Of a DNA stretch of 64,000 nucleotides, positions 36,192 through 47,970 are shown in pieces; position 1 is the first letter of the stretch; each line of letters begins with the position of its first letter. The translations under genes were made by a program, and so were the position numbers. The notes beneath the pieces are model-generated. The model ran no database searches, had not been told where the DNA came from, and worked only from the letters and a program-made list of their open reading frames with translations. The stretch is from Plantago ovata. Its lineage: Eukaryota > Streptophyta > Magnoliopsida > Lamiales > Plantaginaceae. Location: the NCBI GenBank assembly GCA_028274465.1, contig CM051457.1, positions 95,603,982-95,667,981 of the forward strand, read 5' to 3'.

Positions 36192-38331
36192 TCAGTTGTG
36201 CGAAGCACAGCGCGGGAAGCTTTTCCTTTGTACAGGTTGTAGCGTCGTGGGGCTGCAAAAAGCTTCAACACCCTTCAAACTTATTTCAGGTCTTATATTA
36301 ACATTTTCCAACATCAGATTCTTGCAAGGAATCGATTCGCTGCAATCGAAATTCACAGCAATCTTTGATGCACTTGTGCCACTTATGTTCCGGTACACTA
36401 TGTTTTCCACTGCCACTGCGTCTTTCTGCAATTTTAGTGCAACGTGTGGATCTTTGTTAGCAAGTACACAAATTAATATGACACAAATATAATATATGAT
36501 CATGATAAATACATATATACCTGCTTTTTGCATTGTTTGTTTTTCCCTTTGTCACAGTAGTTTTGGTTTATAGTGATTGGATTCTCGACGTTTTTCAGGT
36601 ATATGTCTTCGAATACGATATTGTTTGCTGTTCCTTTTCCTCCCTGAGTTAAATGTATATAAATGTAGATGAGTTTCATGAAATAAGCTCTGTTTAACGA
36701 AGTTAGTTGATAAGCTACCCACTAGTTAAATAGGCTGCTCAGTACAGTAGCTCATTTAGGCGATACATTAATCAGAAACGACGTCGTTTAAGGTTACCTG
36801 CCAAGTCTTTATTCTTACGCCGTTGGTGGTTCCTGTTAACATTACACCCTTGACATGAATACCAGAAACATGGTTTTCGGAGCCATCTTCGCCTAGACTG
36901 CCAATGCTGCGAAAAAAGAGGCTAAGTTCATCTCGAAACTAGCATGCTTGCATAAGGCCCCAAAACTTTGGCATAGGGTTCCATAAAATTTAAGAAGGCT
37001 CTGCCCGTATGTACCTGATTCCATGACCTGGTCCACACTGGATATTTCTCACTTCAATATTTCTTGATCCGTTCACAATGGAAACACAGTCATCACCTGA
37101 TTAATGCGTAGTCAAGGTTGATCACAATCGATTTTCCATGTTAAAAGAAACATTTTACTGTCTTTCTGCTCACCTGTTTGAATTACAGATTCCAGTATAC
37201 GGATGTTAGTCGACCTGGTAATATGTATTCCATCAGTATTCGGGCTATCCTCCGGTGCAGTCACTTTAACTCCTGAAACTTCAACCCCATGACTGTCTTG
37301 TATGTTCACTTGCATTTGCTGTGCATTTACTATCTTCAAGTTGTTCACTCTTAGATTCGTGCAGTTTTGGAACGTCAAGGCGGTTGGTGCACTTTGCCTC
37401 TGGCAGGGCTACAACAGAACAAGAACAGGGGAAATGTCAGATTATAATTTCCCAAATGTAACTATTCTACGTCGAAAAATACCTCAGTTTTCTTGATTTT
37501 GCAAGAAAAATTCCACCAAACTTCGCCGTTGCCATCAATAGTACCGCCACCAAATATCTCAATGTTTCTTACATCTTCAACCTTTAACCAAAGTCTTCTA
37601 GGCACACCATACATTTGTGGAAAGGCCTTAATTGTTCCTTGAATCTAAACATGTAGAAGACAAAAAAAAAAACTTTAGCCCTTGAGCTTTGATAAGTTTG
37701 GACCTGCCTGATAACAGACCCTCAATCAGAGTGTAACACTTCATCAAGCACCAACTATCTAATTGGCAGATAAGTGGTTGTTTGATGGCGAAATCTGCTC
37801 GTATTAATTAGTTTACTCACATCCATAGAAATCCCAGATCTGCAAGGGCCTGTAAAATTGATATGCTTAACAAAGTAAGTCTTTCCTTCTGGCACCAGAA
37901 TTGTACTTCTCTCCAAAGAATTACAAGCCTTGTCCCAAGCATTCCTAAAAGCCTGTCACATATATAGTAAAACAAACCGTAATCCAAATTTATCAGCAAA
38001 CTACCTTAACAACTTACTACTTAACAACACATGCATTAATTAAAACCCTGATTCATTGTTTTACTAGATAAGGAACAAATGAACTTGCTAAATTTCTACC
38101 CTTTACCTGAAAATTATCTGTGCTTTCATCATCTTTGGCTCCAAAACTCTCCACATTCAGAACAGCAGTTGTTGGATTTTGAATCGCAGACACGTTCGCC
38201 TGATTTCCACGACCATTTTTTCGCGAACTGGAACCTTTTTCTTTCTCTAGTCGCGCCTCACTCTGGAAACAATATGGGAAACATAACAAAATTACAAAAA
38301 GCGCGACGAAAACAGTTCTTGGATGGGTCAT
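36192..38331 (-). CDS. Polygalacturonase (glycoside hydrolase family 28), secreted, 8 exons
   Basis: Exons on the minus strand: 38331-38107, 37952-37821, 37644-37483, 37408-37174, 37096-37015, 36906-36798, 36643-36521, 36425-36192; total 1,302 nt, 433 residues, all phases consistent. Residues 1-26 ([15 protein letters not shown] core) form a signal peptide. The mature protein has the GH28 parallel beta-helix hallmarks in order: [37 protein letters not shown] and RIKTWQGG, so the three catalytic Asp, the His of GPGHG and the RIK substrate-binding residues are present. The C-terminal Cys residues ([22 protein letters not shown]) fit the family disulphides. It hydrolyses demethylated homogalacturonan in the cell wall. 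The basic linker after the signal ([16 protein letters not shown]) is an unusual insertion-like stretch. Endo versus exo action cannot be told from sequence alone. Likely functional. Confidence 0.95.
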
Positions 38332-38451
38332 TTTTGTTGCTGTTGATCAGAACAAGAAGTTATAGCTATAAGCTTGGAATGTAATGAAGTTCAACTGCTT
38401 CTTCTTGTTGTTGTTGTATGAAGATATATAAGCATGAGTGTGTGTGTGTAT

Positions 38452-38461
38452 GTATATATAG
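38452..38461 (-). promoter_or_regulatory. TATA box (CTATATATAC) of the polygalacturonase gene
   Basis: On the minus strand about 120 bases upstream of the start codon; a GT-rich run lies beside it. A second TATATAT at 38424-38430 is possible. Confidence 0.5.
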
Positions 38462-39611
38462 AGATGCATTGCATGCCATGTATCTAAAATGTCAACTTAG
38501 TCTATATGTATCTAAATTCCAAATCAGGTATGTTTCAACATATATAACTGACGAAATTATAGTTAGTTAGTTAATTAAAAACCAAAGCTAGATTGTGCTT
38601 GCTTACCAATATTTATATAATATCCACTCTCACTATTCTAATAAAAAAATAAAAAAGAAGGAAAAATCTTGACTTCTTAAAATAAATTAAATTAAAATTT
38701 AAACAAAAGTCACTTTTAAATTACAGTGGAAAAATACATTAATGAGGTTATACAAGTATAATCCAATTTATATTTGTAAAATAACTATATTTTTTAATAG
38801 TGTAATATTTACGATTATCTTATAATTTAAAGAGTTAATTTAAATTGGTAAGAAATTAAAGGTAAGTGAGGTAGAATTTGTTTTTGTACCTAATTGACTA
38901 TGAAGCAGAATAAAAAGACCAAAATTGTGTTAGTTAAAAGCACACTTTAGTCCATTGTGCTGAACCTGATCGTGTACAAGTCAATATAAAAAGCAAACGT
39001 GTAAGTTGGTTTTTTCCATTTTTTAGTTAAAAAAACAACATGGGAGTTCTAATTATGGATGGTGGTCAAGCTCAGCTCGAGCTCTGTGGCGAATCTAAAT
39101 CACATTTAATTTGGAGTCAGGTTTAATTCTGCATATCCTTTTCAATAACACGTGGACTGAATTTTCTATTTACCGATATGTTATCACGAACTAATTATAA
39201 TAACAAAATTTTATTATTAACACTGTTATTGTTGAGTTCGTCCTATAATATAGACAGTCTCTGGTCTGGTATAGACCAATTTATATAAATTATAAAACAA
39301 CCCCAATCAAGAAGCTACAAAAACTGCAAAACTATTTAAAAATTCGGAGGTCAAATTGTAATAAATATAAACAATGACCCTTTTTGCAAAACACCCTGCT
39401 TTCTTCTTCCTTCTTTCTTTTTCTCTCTGTGTGACAGAAACAGATGATCGTTTCCTTCTTTTTTCTCTCACTTCTTTCTTGTTCATCATCATCATCATCA
39501 ATCAAGGTTCTCATCATCATCATATCAATCATAAAAAACTAATCATCATGGACCTCAATATCATATAGAGATTTTCCATTGTTGTTTCTCAATATATAGG
39601 TAATTATCCTA
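38462..39611. other. Intergenic, AT-rich
   Basis: Polygalacturonase upstream region and spacer. A short (ATC)n microsatellite is at about 39485-39503 with a related ATC run near 39508-39521. No gene recognised. Confidence 0.5.
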
Positions 39612-39849
39612 CTCCCTCCGTTCTCTCTAAAGCTTCCTGTTTACTATTGTCAGAATAATTTTCAAAAAATAATTCAAAATAGATAAGAATTTAGAGTAAA
39701 TTATAAATTGTGATTTTACATACATAATTATTTAAAGTTAAAGTTTATAACCCGTACAAACTTTTTTCGAACTCTTTACTATATTTAATTATTTTTTGGA
39801 AATTGTTCTTGCAATAGCAACCATGAAGCTTTAGAGAGAACAGAGGGAG
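39612..39849. mobile_element. Stowaway MITE, 238 bp
   Basis: Starts CTCCCTCCGTTCTCTCTAAA and ends with the inverse (TTTAGAGAGAACAGAGGGAG), one mismatch in about 25 bp. TA target duplications at 39610-39611 and 39850-39851. The interior is AT-rich and non-coding. Confidence 0.93.
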
Positions 39850-40104
39850 TATATGCTCATTCTCTACATCTAATTTCATGTTCAATAGCTTCTGGATTGA
39901 ACAATATGATGAGAATATTGTGAATATGTGTTTGAATCTTTGGTGATAGATGTTTGTTGGTGATAGATTTATGTTAAATCAACATTGTTGTAGTTGTTTG
40001 CATCTAAATTTATGTAGATATGTGTTTGGGTTGAAGTTTTGCTGGTGATAGATGTTAGATTTGGCATCTAAAAGTAGATTTATCACTACAAGAAAAACCA
40101 GGTT

Positions 40105-40435
40105 TAGCGACGGATGCCGTCGCTACATGACAGCGATCCGTCGCTAAAGGCCATTAGCGACGGATGACCCCTCGCTAAATAGGCCGTCGCGAAAAGTGGC
40201 GTCGCTAATAAGAAAAGCGACGGATGAAATCATCCGTCCTTCCATATTTACCGACGGATAAGAACATCCGTCGCCGAGTTCACCGTTGACCAAACTTGAG
40301 ACGGATGATTTTATCCGTATCTATATTTAGCGACGGATAATGTTATACGTCGTTGTTTGGCTGATATACGTGTTCAACGCTGGACAGAGGAGATTTGACA
40401 ACGGATGGTATAATCCGTCGCTAACTTTTCTGGAA
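40105..40435. repeat. Subterminal repeats of the second CACTA element
   Basis: Repeated GCGACGGAT and inverse ATCCGTCGC motifs in both orientations; a different motif family from the ACGGA repeats of the CACTA element at 19214-23168. Confidence 0.85.
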
Positions 40436-40751
40436 TAATGTTTTTTTTGTTTTTATTTATTGTATTTTTTTTTTTTTTTTTTTTTTTTGTAGTTGTACAC
40501 CTCAAATACATGCCAATGCTCGTAACTAAAAATTATATACAAATATATACTAATTAGTGAAGCATTCGAAATATGTGAATGAAAGTACTAATTGTCCTAA
40601 AGAAAAGAAAAAAAAAGATGTTCGAAAAAAAAAAACAAATTGTTCGAAATAGAAGAGAAGTGTTCGAAATTAAAAAAAAAAAAGAGTACTACTACGAAGA
40701 TCTGGAGGTGTCGTCATCGTCCATGAAGAAGTCGGGAGGTGGCTTGGTACC

Positions 40752-40767
40752 GGGGGGGGGGGGGGGG
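40752..40767 (+). repeat. G16 homopolymer
   Basis: Encodes a poly-Pro stretch on the minus strand of the TNPA-like gene. Its length is prone to sequencing error and slippage. Confidence 0.9.
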
Positions 40768-40855
40768 CATACTTCACCATGATCCAGTCGAGGGATTTCT
40801 TGAAGCCATCCCTCATCCTCGCATGCGCTTCCTTCAACCGAGCAGTTTTCTGGGC

Positions 40856-41577
40856 CTACTGCTGGACAGTCATCCTCAGCTGCTGCTGCTCCTGGAGGTA
40901 CTCGGGAGGCAAATCGGCTTGTCCCCGTCGGCGCTTGGAGTTGGAGGTGGAGACACCCTGATTGACCGTCTCCGCTATGGCCTGCGAGAGATTGCCCATG
41001 CCGAAGACACGCCCCTTCTCATCGAGCTGGACGATCTCGAGATAGATGACGTTCTCCTCCTTGACTGTGAGATCCCTCCCCTCAATCCTGGCCAGGAACT
41101 CCTGAAAATTCAAACAAACAAGATTTAGTAATTTATTGATCGAAGAAGCACATATTCAACAAAAGTTTAGGAATTGAAAAAAAATAAAACTTACCGCGAT
41201 TTGTTTGCTACGCTCACCAGGGAAGATCATCAGTCCATCCTTATCGAGCTCCCCGTGAGCCTCACAGAAGTGCTCCCACATGGTCGGCTCCCTCCCCTCC
41301 GATATCTTTATCAAATATAGACAAATTAATTAATGATTGAATTGAAATAAGACTTTACAAAAAAAAAAAAAAAAATTACAAAGTAACTCAATACAATATA
41401 ACTTACCGCGTCCAGATGGTGCGCCAACTGGGATTTCGAACCCAGTCTATGCTTCACAGAGTCTGTCCCATCCGGTGGATTATGGGCCTGGTTCTCCCTG
41501 TTCTGCTCCGCCAGCTTGTGGCTGTCCTCATTCCAATACTTGATCCACTCGGGCCACTCGTCCTCCCCAATCCATCT
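40856..41577 (-). pseudogene. TNPA-like (Transposase_24-type) gene of the second CACTA element
   Basis: Minus-strand exons about 41577-41407 (RWIGEDEWPEWIKYWN, GSKSQLAHHLDA), 41305-41195 (ISEGREPTMWEHFCEAHG, FPGERSKQIA) and from 41101 downwards (EFLARIEGRDLTVKEENVIY, then a coiled-coil-like EYLQEQQQLRMTVQQ). Splice borders are GT-AG and in phase. A TAG at 40858-40856 interrupts the last exon; the same frame then continues AQKTARLKEAHARMRDGFKK to a poly-Pro run, so it reads as a nonsense mutation of Gln. The first exon begins after acceptor TTACAG at about 41578, so earlier exons must lie further right but were not found. The family binds CACTA subterminal repeats. Confidence 0.65.
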
Positions 41578-41586
41578 CTGTAACAC

Positions 41587-43482
41587 CCCACAATTTTAAG
41601 TCAAAACGTTAATATTAAATTTTATTTTTTTCGAAAGCGAGGGCCGTAGAAATATTTGACCAAATAGCAAGTATAAACGCGAACCGGGACGGTTGAGAAT
41701 AAATACGTAAATTCTTGTCGGGACAGGGTGGAATATCCAATTTTCATAGTTTATGGTGTGAGAGTAATACATTGAAACTTTGGTATCAAATTGCAAATAG
41801 TCTATCAACAATTTATCTCTATCTCCCTTTTACCTTAGTCACTAAACCTTCTCTTGTGTGACTACACGTGTATCACCCCAATTGTTTCCTTGGAGCCTAA
41901 GATCAAATATCAATGTTCTTGTTTCTCATTTCACCTGGCTCCATCAAACGAGAGAACAGAGCATCCCAAAACATATTCATTCACATACTATGATGCCCAC
42001 ATCAAATTAATAATCACTCAAATTATCAGTATATAATAACAGGCAAAAAAACACGCGTGGAGCTCCACGCGCCTATCGATTGTTTGGGCTGAATTTTTCT
42101 GATTTGCTCATCTCTTTCCTTAAAATTCTGCTTATTTCTTCTCTCGATTCTAAATCATTGTTTGGCAAGGATTCATCCTATCTATCTCTTCTTCTTTACA
42201 TCTCCTCTCCTCTCCTCTCATCATCTACAGTCCAAATCAATTTATGCCGGTAGGGTTTATCAACTCTCTTTCATCTCCTTCCTCTATCTCCGGTCGATGC
42301 AATGGCCTCATCAACGCGGAATTGGAGTTTCTTTTTCGACCTACACAACAATGGATCTTTGTACGCCATTGGGGCGATACGGTCTATCATGATTAGTAGT
42401 ATAGTCTAAACTCCTGCTTAGGCTACTATTGATGTGAAGTGAGATGGTTGAGCGGCTTTGGAGTCTTAAGTCTAGGGCTGAGAAAACCTGATTCCGACCA
42501 AAAGAGGCCAAGCTCATGAATTCCAGAGGTTAGTGTTGTTCTGTGAGGTAACTTTTTTTCCTCCCAGAAATTGGCCACTTGAATTAGCATATGTTTCTAC
42601 TTATTTTTATTTTTTTCCTATCCGATTTGTAGCCAGAGATGAGCAATTTCTTACTATTCGTTTTTTTGGACTATTTTTATTATATATACTCGATTTCTTA
42701 TCTCTCTTTAGTTTCGTCCAAATCATCAATTCTACAGGGAACAGAAAACCCACCGTGAGTACACGTGCTTTCATCAAAGTCAAACCCATAGTGGAGAAGA
42801 ATTGAATGAGGCGTTGCTCCCGGAGGTTACTGTTTCGGTCAAAGTCAAACCCATAGTAGAATTCAAGTAGTTTCGGTCAACTACTTGAATGAGGTTACTG
42901 TTTTTTTTGTCCATTACTATAATGCCGTGGACATACCAATTGCTATAATTTGTACTTTTTGAGTTTCATCTGCTCCGGATCATTATGCTTCAAACTGAAT
43001 AGCTAGGTGAAGCAATCATGTTTCTTTTTCTGAAGCAACCTAATTTATCAAAATAATAACTTTGATATACATTTTGTATTAAGTTTCTTTAACATGCTAC
43101 TTGAACTAGACCTTTATGTCGCATAATGTAATTTAATTTTCTTAAAAAGTTAATGAGGCAAATTTCAATCTTAACTCGTCTTAGTAAGTAGTGATCGGAT
43201 GATTGTGAATCCGTTATTTGGTTGAAGTTCGAATAGTTGACCGAAACTTCTGACTTCATGCTTGATCTTCAAAAGAACTTGCTTTCCTCATGAAGCAATG
43301 AGTTAAGTGGCGTACAGAAAGGTATACTTGGGAGGAGATTGTATAGTTGTATAAATGTAATATCATCTATTTGTCTTCTCAAAGGATTAAGTATTTGCTG
43401 GTGCCTATTTAGTTTCTTTAAATTCTGAATCTAGCCAACTATTTAATTTCATGTTTTCAGATGTTTATATATTATATACTAG
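41587..43482. other. Repeat-derived or intergenic sequence, no gene recognised
   Basis: Contains an 18-bp perfect palindrome at 42054-42071, local duplications at 42777-42905, and a segment at 42499-42537 repeated at 44496-44534. No confident exon. Confidence 0.45.
42054..42071. repeat. 18-bp perfect palindrome
   Basis: CGCGTGGAGCTCCACGCG equals its own reverse complement. Confidence 0.95.
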
Positions 43483-44162
43483 GGACCTGATTTCCGTCAA
43501 CCAAGTGGAGAATGTCTTGAAGTGATACTTATTCGAAAATATGCTCAATCTAAATACACAAAGAATATTGATGGACTTGAGGTAGTCTTTGTAATTTCTT
43601 TATTAACCAGAGAAAAACAAATAATTTGCATTATAAATTTTCATGTTGTTCTTTAGTTTCTGTGTTTAAACTTGTACATCTTGCTCGAATGAATAGTTGT
43701 TAACAAACATGGTGGTTTGGGGTTATCACTTCGTTGGTTTTCTGGACATTTAGTAGGTAATATATGATGACATATTTGTTGAATAAATGTATTCCCAAGC
43801 CTTGCTAATGTGTCGTCAATTTATTTTATTTTCTTATTCTCAAATCTCAGTATTTATGAAACTATGCCATATAAAAGCCAAACTAACCAGGAAAATATAC
43901 CTCTTTTATTATGCAGTAGATGTGGAAATGTTAGAGATGTGAGGTACCTAGCGTGACAATCAATTAGTTGTGTTTAGTTGCAGACTTATTGGCTAATGTA
44001 GTAGGAAATTCACAGTTACCAAGCAGTATTGCTGCTGCTATTCAAGCTCAGGAATTGGGCATCTGTCCGGACAGCTTTGGTAGTGAGTACTTGCAATCCC
44101 AGTTGCTAGAGGTGATTGTTCCCTGTTTCGCAGTTCCAGTAATGGGATACGACCACTTTCAG
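43483..44162 (+). pseudogene. Unrecognised exon-like fragments
   Basis: Two stretches with coding-like composition and splice-like borders. 43483-43581 (33 codons) reads GPDFRQPSGECLEVILIRKY and ends GAG|GTAG. 43984-44162, after a TTGCAG acceptor, reads LLANVVGNSQLPSSIAAAIQ, then QLLEVIVPCFAVPVMGYDHFQ (in part) before CAG|GTAC. Their phases do not join directly (phase 0 against phase 2), so an exon is missing or this is a captured or decayed gene piece. I do not recognise the family. Confidence 0.35.
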
Positions 44163-45038
44163 GTACTAATAAAATGAATGGAGATGCAAAAGGGAAGAAT
44201 GGTTCCATAGTGTCATCACAAGCCTAAAGGACACTTTACTTTTTCATAGTAGAATAAACAACGGCAGCAGTTGAATTTCATATAGCTTTCAGTTGAATTT
44301 CATATAGCTTTGTATGCAGAGTTACATTTCATTCCAAGTGTTACTGTAACATAACTTTATAATGACAAACAAGTCACATTAGAAAGTAATATGCCTATGG
44401 GATGTAATCTTTTGTTTCATATTTAAACATTAGAGTTCTAGGCTTCTAGGAGAGCTCAAATTCCACCAAGTCTTACTTGAGAAAAGCAAATTCTCACAAA
44501 AGAGGGCCAAGCCCATGAATTCCAGAGGTTAGTGTTTACTAGGTAATTTAGGATTTTGATATGTGTTGATAATTTGAGGTTACAGCGTTGTTGAATTGGG
44601 GAATGAATGTTATTCGAGATTCGAGATTCTAGAGAAGAGACCTTTTTCATGCCCAGGTATTCTGAATTTGGGTCTCATCGTGAGAGTATGTTAAACTATG
44701 TTCTACTAATTAAAATTGTAATTGATGAATTTGGATGAGATTTTAAATCATGCTTATATCATTGGACTTGCACTCTAGCTATACTGCTATATATATATGT
44801 GAGATATTGTAATTATTTCTCCACCTGTGATATTTAGCATAATCTGTTTCAGTTGCTTCAGTTGTACAACTCTTGGGGTTTTATATATTGATTTGTTCAA
44901 CCATTTTTCTTATTGTTTCTAGATGAAAATTACATTATCAACAGCGAAAAGTTATTTCTTTTTTGCTTGTGCTATCCTCGAACAACCCCAAGAACGCACT
45001 AAAAGTCAAAACAGTTTGATACTTGCTTCATTTTTGTA

Positions 45039-45080
<42 letters not shown>

Positions 45081-45100
45081 TATTATTATTATTATTATTA

Positions 45101-45132
<32 letters not shown>

Positions 45133-45720
45133 TTTTGGCTATGAAATTTATGCCTTAATCTTGAAGTTAGTTTCATAAATGTAAGTAATAATTGCTTACT
45201 CATCATTACCTCTGCTTGACAAGTTATGAGAGGTGAGATTTTATATTGAATAGTCAATACTACCGGGTTTAGTTAACTTTGTTTGAATTTTAACTATATG
45301 TTGATTGTAAAGCAACTTTGTTGTACTTTAGCATTCCTGATTCCTCTTTAATTCTGGAGTTGGATTATTAATGATGCTATTATGTGAAAACATGAATACT
45401 GAATGATCCAATATTCTTTGTTCAAATTTTTGTTGAGGCTTTATTGAAAATTCTGACAATGCATCAAGTTTTCTATCTCAAGGAGAAATTTGCAATAGCG
45501 CAGCAAACTCGCACAATAAGTAGTTTACACAATGTCAAAATGTTTGGTTAAACTACTCAATATGTGTTTGAGATCTCTTTGCCTTCTCTTCCAGGCAAGG
45601 CTTGGTCAAATTGGATGTGTTTGCTGAAGCTGGTTTGAGATCATGCATATCTATTGATTCATGAGTCTACAAGGTGGTTTCAGGTAGGATTAGAGGAGGG
45701 AACTTTTTGAATAGGGGAAA
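44163..45720. other. Intergenic or repeat-derived
   Basis: Contains a 22-bp tandem duplication (44268-44311) and the AAT/ATT microsatellite; nothing else assignable. Confidence 0.45.
45041..45135. repeat. (AAT)n-(ATT)n microsatellite
   Basis: About a dozen AAT units switch midway to ATT units, making an imperfect inverted repeat able to fold back on itself. Confidence 0.95.
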
Positions 45721-46028
45721 TTGTTATGTGAGGATTTATGCACTGTTTGCAGCAGGAAAGTGACTACAACTGGTCACAAAGATACGTGGCTTTCGACTGG
45801 TGGCAGCATTAAAATGCAAGTGACTTGGCTTCCGGTGAACAGGTTGGGTGTGGAGCAAGTTGAGAATCTGTACATTCATTGGAAGCAAATTGTTTGGAAT
45901 AAATTGGAACATCTGAAAGTAAATGCGTTTGTTTAGAAGTTGGTTGGGAACCGATTACCAACTGCTGACAATTTAAAGAACAGGAAGAGCATTCATGAAT
46001 CTGTAATGAACATTTGTAAGTTGTGCAA
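45721..46028 (+). pseudogene. LINE remnant: reverse-transcriptase zinc-binding (zf-RVT) region
   Basis: Reads VEQVENLYIHWKQIVWNKLE, LKVNAFV, one stop (TAG at 45934-45936), then KLVGNRLPTADNLKNRKSIH and ICKLCN. This order (VxxFxW...NRLPT.DNL..R...C..C) is that of the zf-RVT domain at the C-terminus of plant LINE polymerases. The fragment breaks off at the retrotransposon LTR boundary (46029), inside the Cys motif. Confidence 0.55.
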
Positions 46029-47710
46029 TGTTGGTCCCTTTAAACAACAAGAAAAGACTAGAGGGGGGATGAATAGTCTTTTCAAACTTTTGTCGTTTAA
46101 AACTTTCTCAGCAAGTACTTATTACTTTTCAGTAATGAGGTTGCTGATACTTAACTTTCTCAGCAAGCGTAAGATACTTTACAGTAGCTTGGTTTGCTGA
46201 TACTTAAAATCAGAGAGCGGAAGTCTTTGAAACAATAAGTGCTTTTTCAGCAAGTAAAGAGTTTCAGCAAGTGAAGTGAGTGACTGTGTACAAACAGATA
46301 TAATTTGCTGAAAGCTAAATGCAGTAAGTAAATCACACAAACGCTTTTATAGTGGTATCTGAGAGTGGCGTAATCTCTCAACTAATCCACTTTGTCCTTT
46401 CTAGGACTAAATCCACTAAGATATGATTGAGGTTCCTTACAATCTCCTATCTAAAGCGATTCAACAGAAACCAAAGCACACTTGCTTTGTCTCCAACCTA
46501 AACTAGAGAACTTCAACCTCGTTCTCCACCAAACTTGGTACTTTTAATCAGCAAAACCTTGCTCGATTAAGTTCCCCCTGAATTTCACGCCTAAAAGGGT
46601 GTATTTTCAGTTAGAGAGTTTTGGGGTGAGATGACTTAATTATAACTTATTCAGTTACAACAAGTAATCTAAGAAACACAACTTGGAATACTTTGCAGTA
46701 AACAAGTTTGATTGTTTCTGGTGTCAAGACTTGTTCTTGTTCGAAAGAAAGAACACTTAACTAATTTCTTAGCCGAGTTTGTTCTATTTCTTCACAAGTA
46801 GCTTTTTCAAGCTTTAAGTCTTGGAACGGATCAATGGCAGTAAGAGTGTTTGAAGGTTTGTGAGTTTTTAAGCACAAGTGAGAGTTTGATCACGTTGTTG
46901 ACACACTTCAACTCTTTGCCGGATGACCTCTATTTATAGTGCAAGTAAGGAGCCGTTTGAATTTCAAATCCTAAGGCTTTGTTCCTTAACATGTCACTAT
47001 CTTGCTTTTGTACTTTCAGCAGCAACCTTTGTTTGTCTTCTAGTCTTCATGTCCTTCGCGTGTAAGCTTTGCATTAAATGCACATTTGAATAGAATTCAA
47101 ACAGTAACATTGGAGCGCAAAATCACGTACATTCAGCAAGAGGTCACATATGTTCATCAGCAAGTGTTCATTCTCAGTTTCAGCAAGCACAACCTACTCT
47201 GTCTTTCAGATTTTCACTTATGCAATGCTGTTGCTGAAAATTTCACTTTCTGAGCAACACGTGCCTTACCAGTCTTCAGCAATCTTCAAGTCTTCAAGTC
47301 TTCAAGTCTTCAGATCTTCAAAAGTCTTCAAGATTCTGACCGGTTTCTTATTTGCTTCAATAATTTGTTTGTAATAAACAAAATACATCTTCAGCAAATG
47401 CTTCAATAGGTCATTTTCTTTTCAGAAAATAAGATTCATTAAAGCTAAGCATCAATAAGATATTTTCTTTTCAGAAAATAAAATACATCATACGCAATTG
47501 TGTCAATAAGATATTTTCTTCTCAGAAAATAAAATACGTCATACACAAAAGAAATAACTTATCTAACACCTATCTAAGTCATCAGCAAACGTTCCTCTTT
47601 TACAATGTCCTTAAAATTCTAAAAACCTATGGACCTTAAGAGTACTAGTTACTGGACTGTTCTTAATTTAGCATGGTTAATTGCTCATCAAAATTACAAG
47701 TTTCCTAACA
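46029..47710 (-). repeat. 3' LTR of the SIRE element
   Basis: Plus-strand edges are TGTTGG and CCTAACA (so TG...CA on the minus strand). 1,682 bp. Contains TATAAATA at 46931-46938 (minus) and about 15 CAGCAA/TTGCTG motifs. Confidence 0.95.
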
Positions 47711-47725
47711 AATTTCCCCCTTTTT
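47711..47725 (-). other. Polypurine tract
   Basis: The minus strand reads AAAAAGGGGGAAATT immediately before the 3' LTR, as needed for plus-strand DNA priming. Confidence 0.85.
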
Positions 47726-47970
47726 GATGTTAGCAATCCATGGCTAAATTAATTGTTACCCTTTTAGAGGTTTCTGATGTTGAATAAATCAGATGATTAA
47801 TGCAAGCATACTTGAATTAATAAACAGTAAGCATAAGTAAGTTGCATAATCAAAACCAATAAGAGTAAAAAAGAATTCATTGCTGAAAGTTATCATTCAT
47901 AAGATTACAAGAAAGCATAGATAACAAAGAATCAGCAAACAAAAACTTTAACAAAAACTATTGCAGGGAC

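Larger units (their letters stand above)
40084..41586. mobile_element. Second CACTA element, left end and internal part; right end not found
   Basis: CACTACAAGAAAAACC starts at 40084. Subterminal motifs of the AGCGACGGAT/ATCCGTCGCT family fill 40105-40435. A TNPA-like gene lies on the minus strand further in. I could not find a matching inverted end to the right, so the limit given is only the last assignable base; the element may extend further or be truncated. Confidence 0.75.

Noticed and set aside
41578..42115. TGTAACACCCC at 41580 as the start of a solo LTR
   Set aside because: The opposite strand reads as a splice acceptor (GTGTTACAG) in front of a TNPA-like exon, and no convincing CA end with matching 5-bp duplication was found.
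42162..42392. 76-codon frame in CT-rich sequence
   Set aside because: No conserved pattern, and no downstream exon with compatible phase.
45006..45257. Minus-strand poly-Ile frame
   Set aside because: Translation of the AAT/ATT microsatellite.
46024..46028. TGCAA as proven SIRE target duplication
   Set aside because: The right flank is lost in the N gap, so it cannot be compared.
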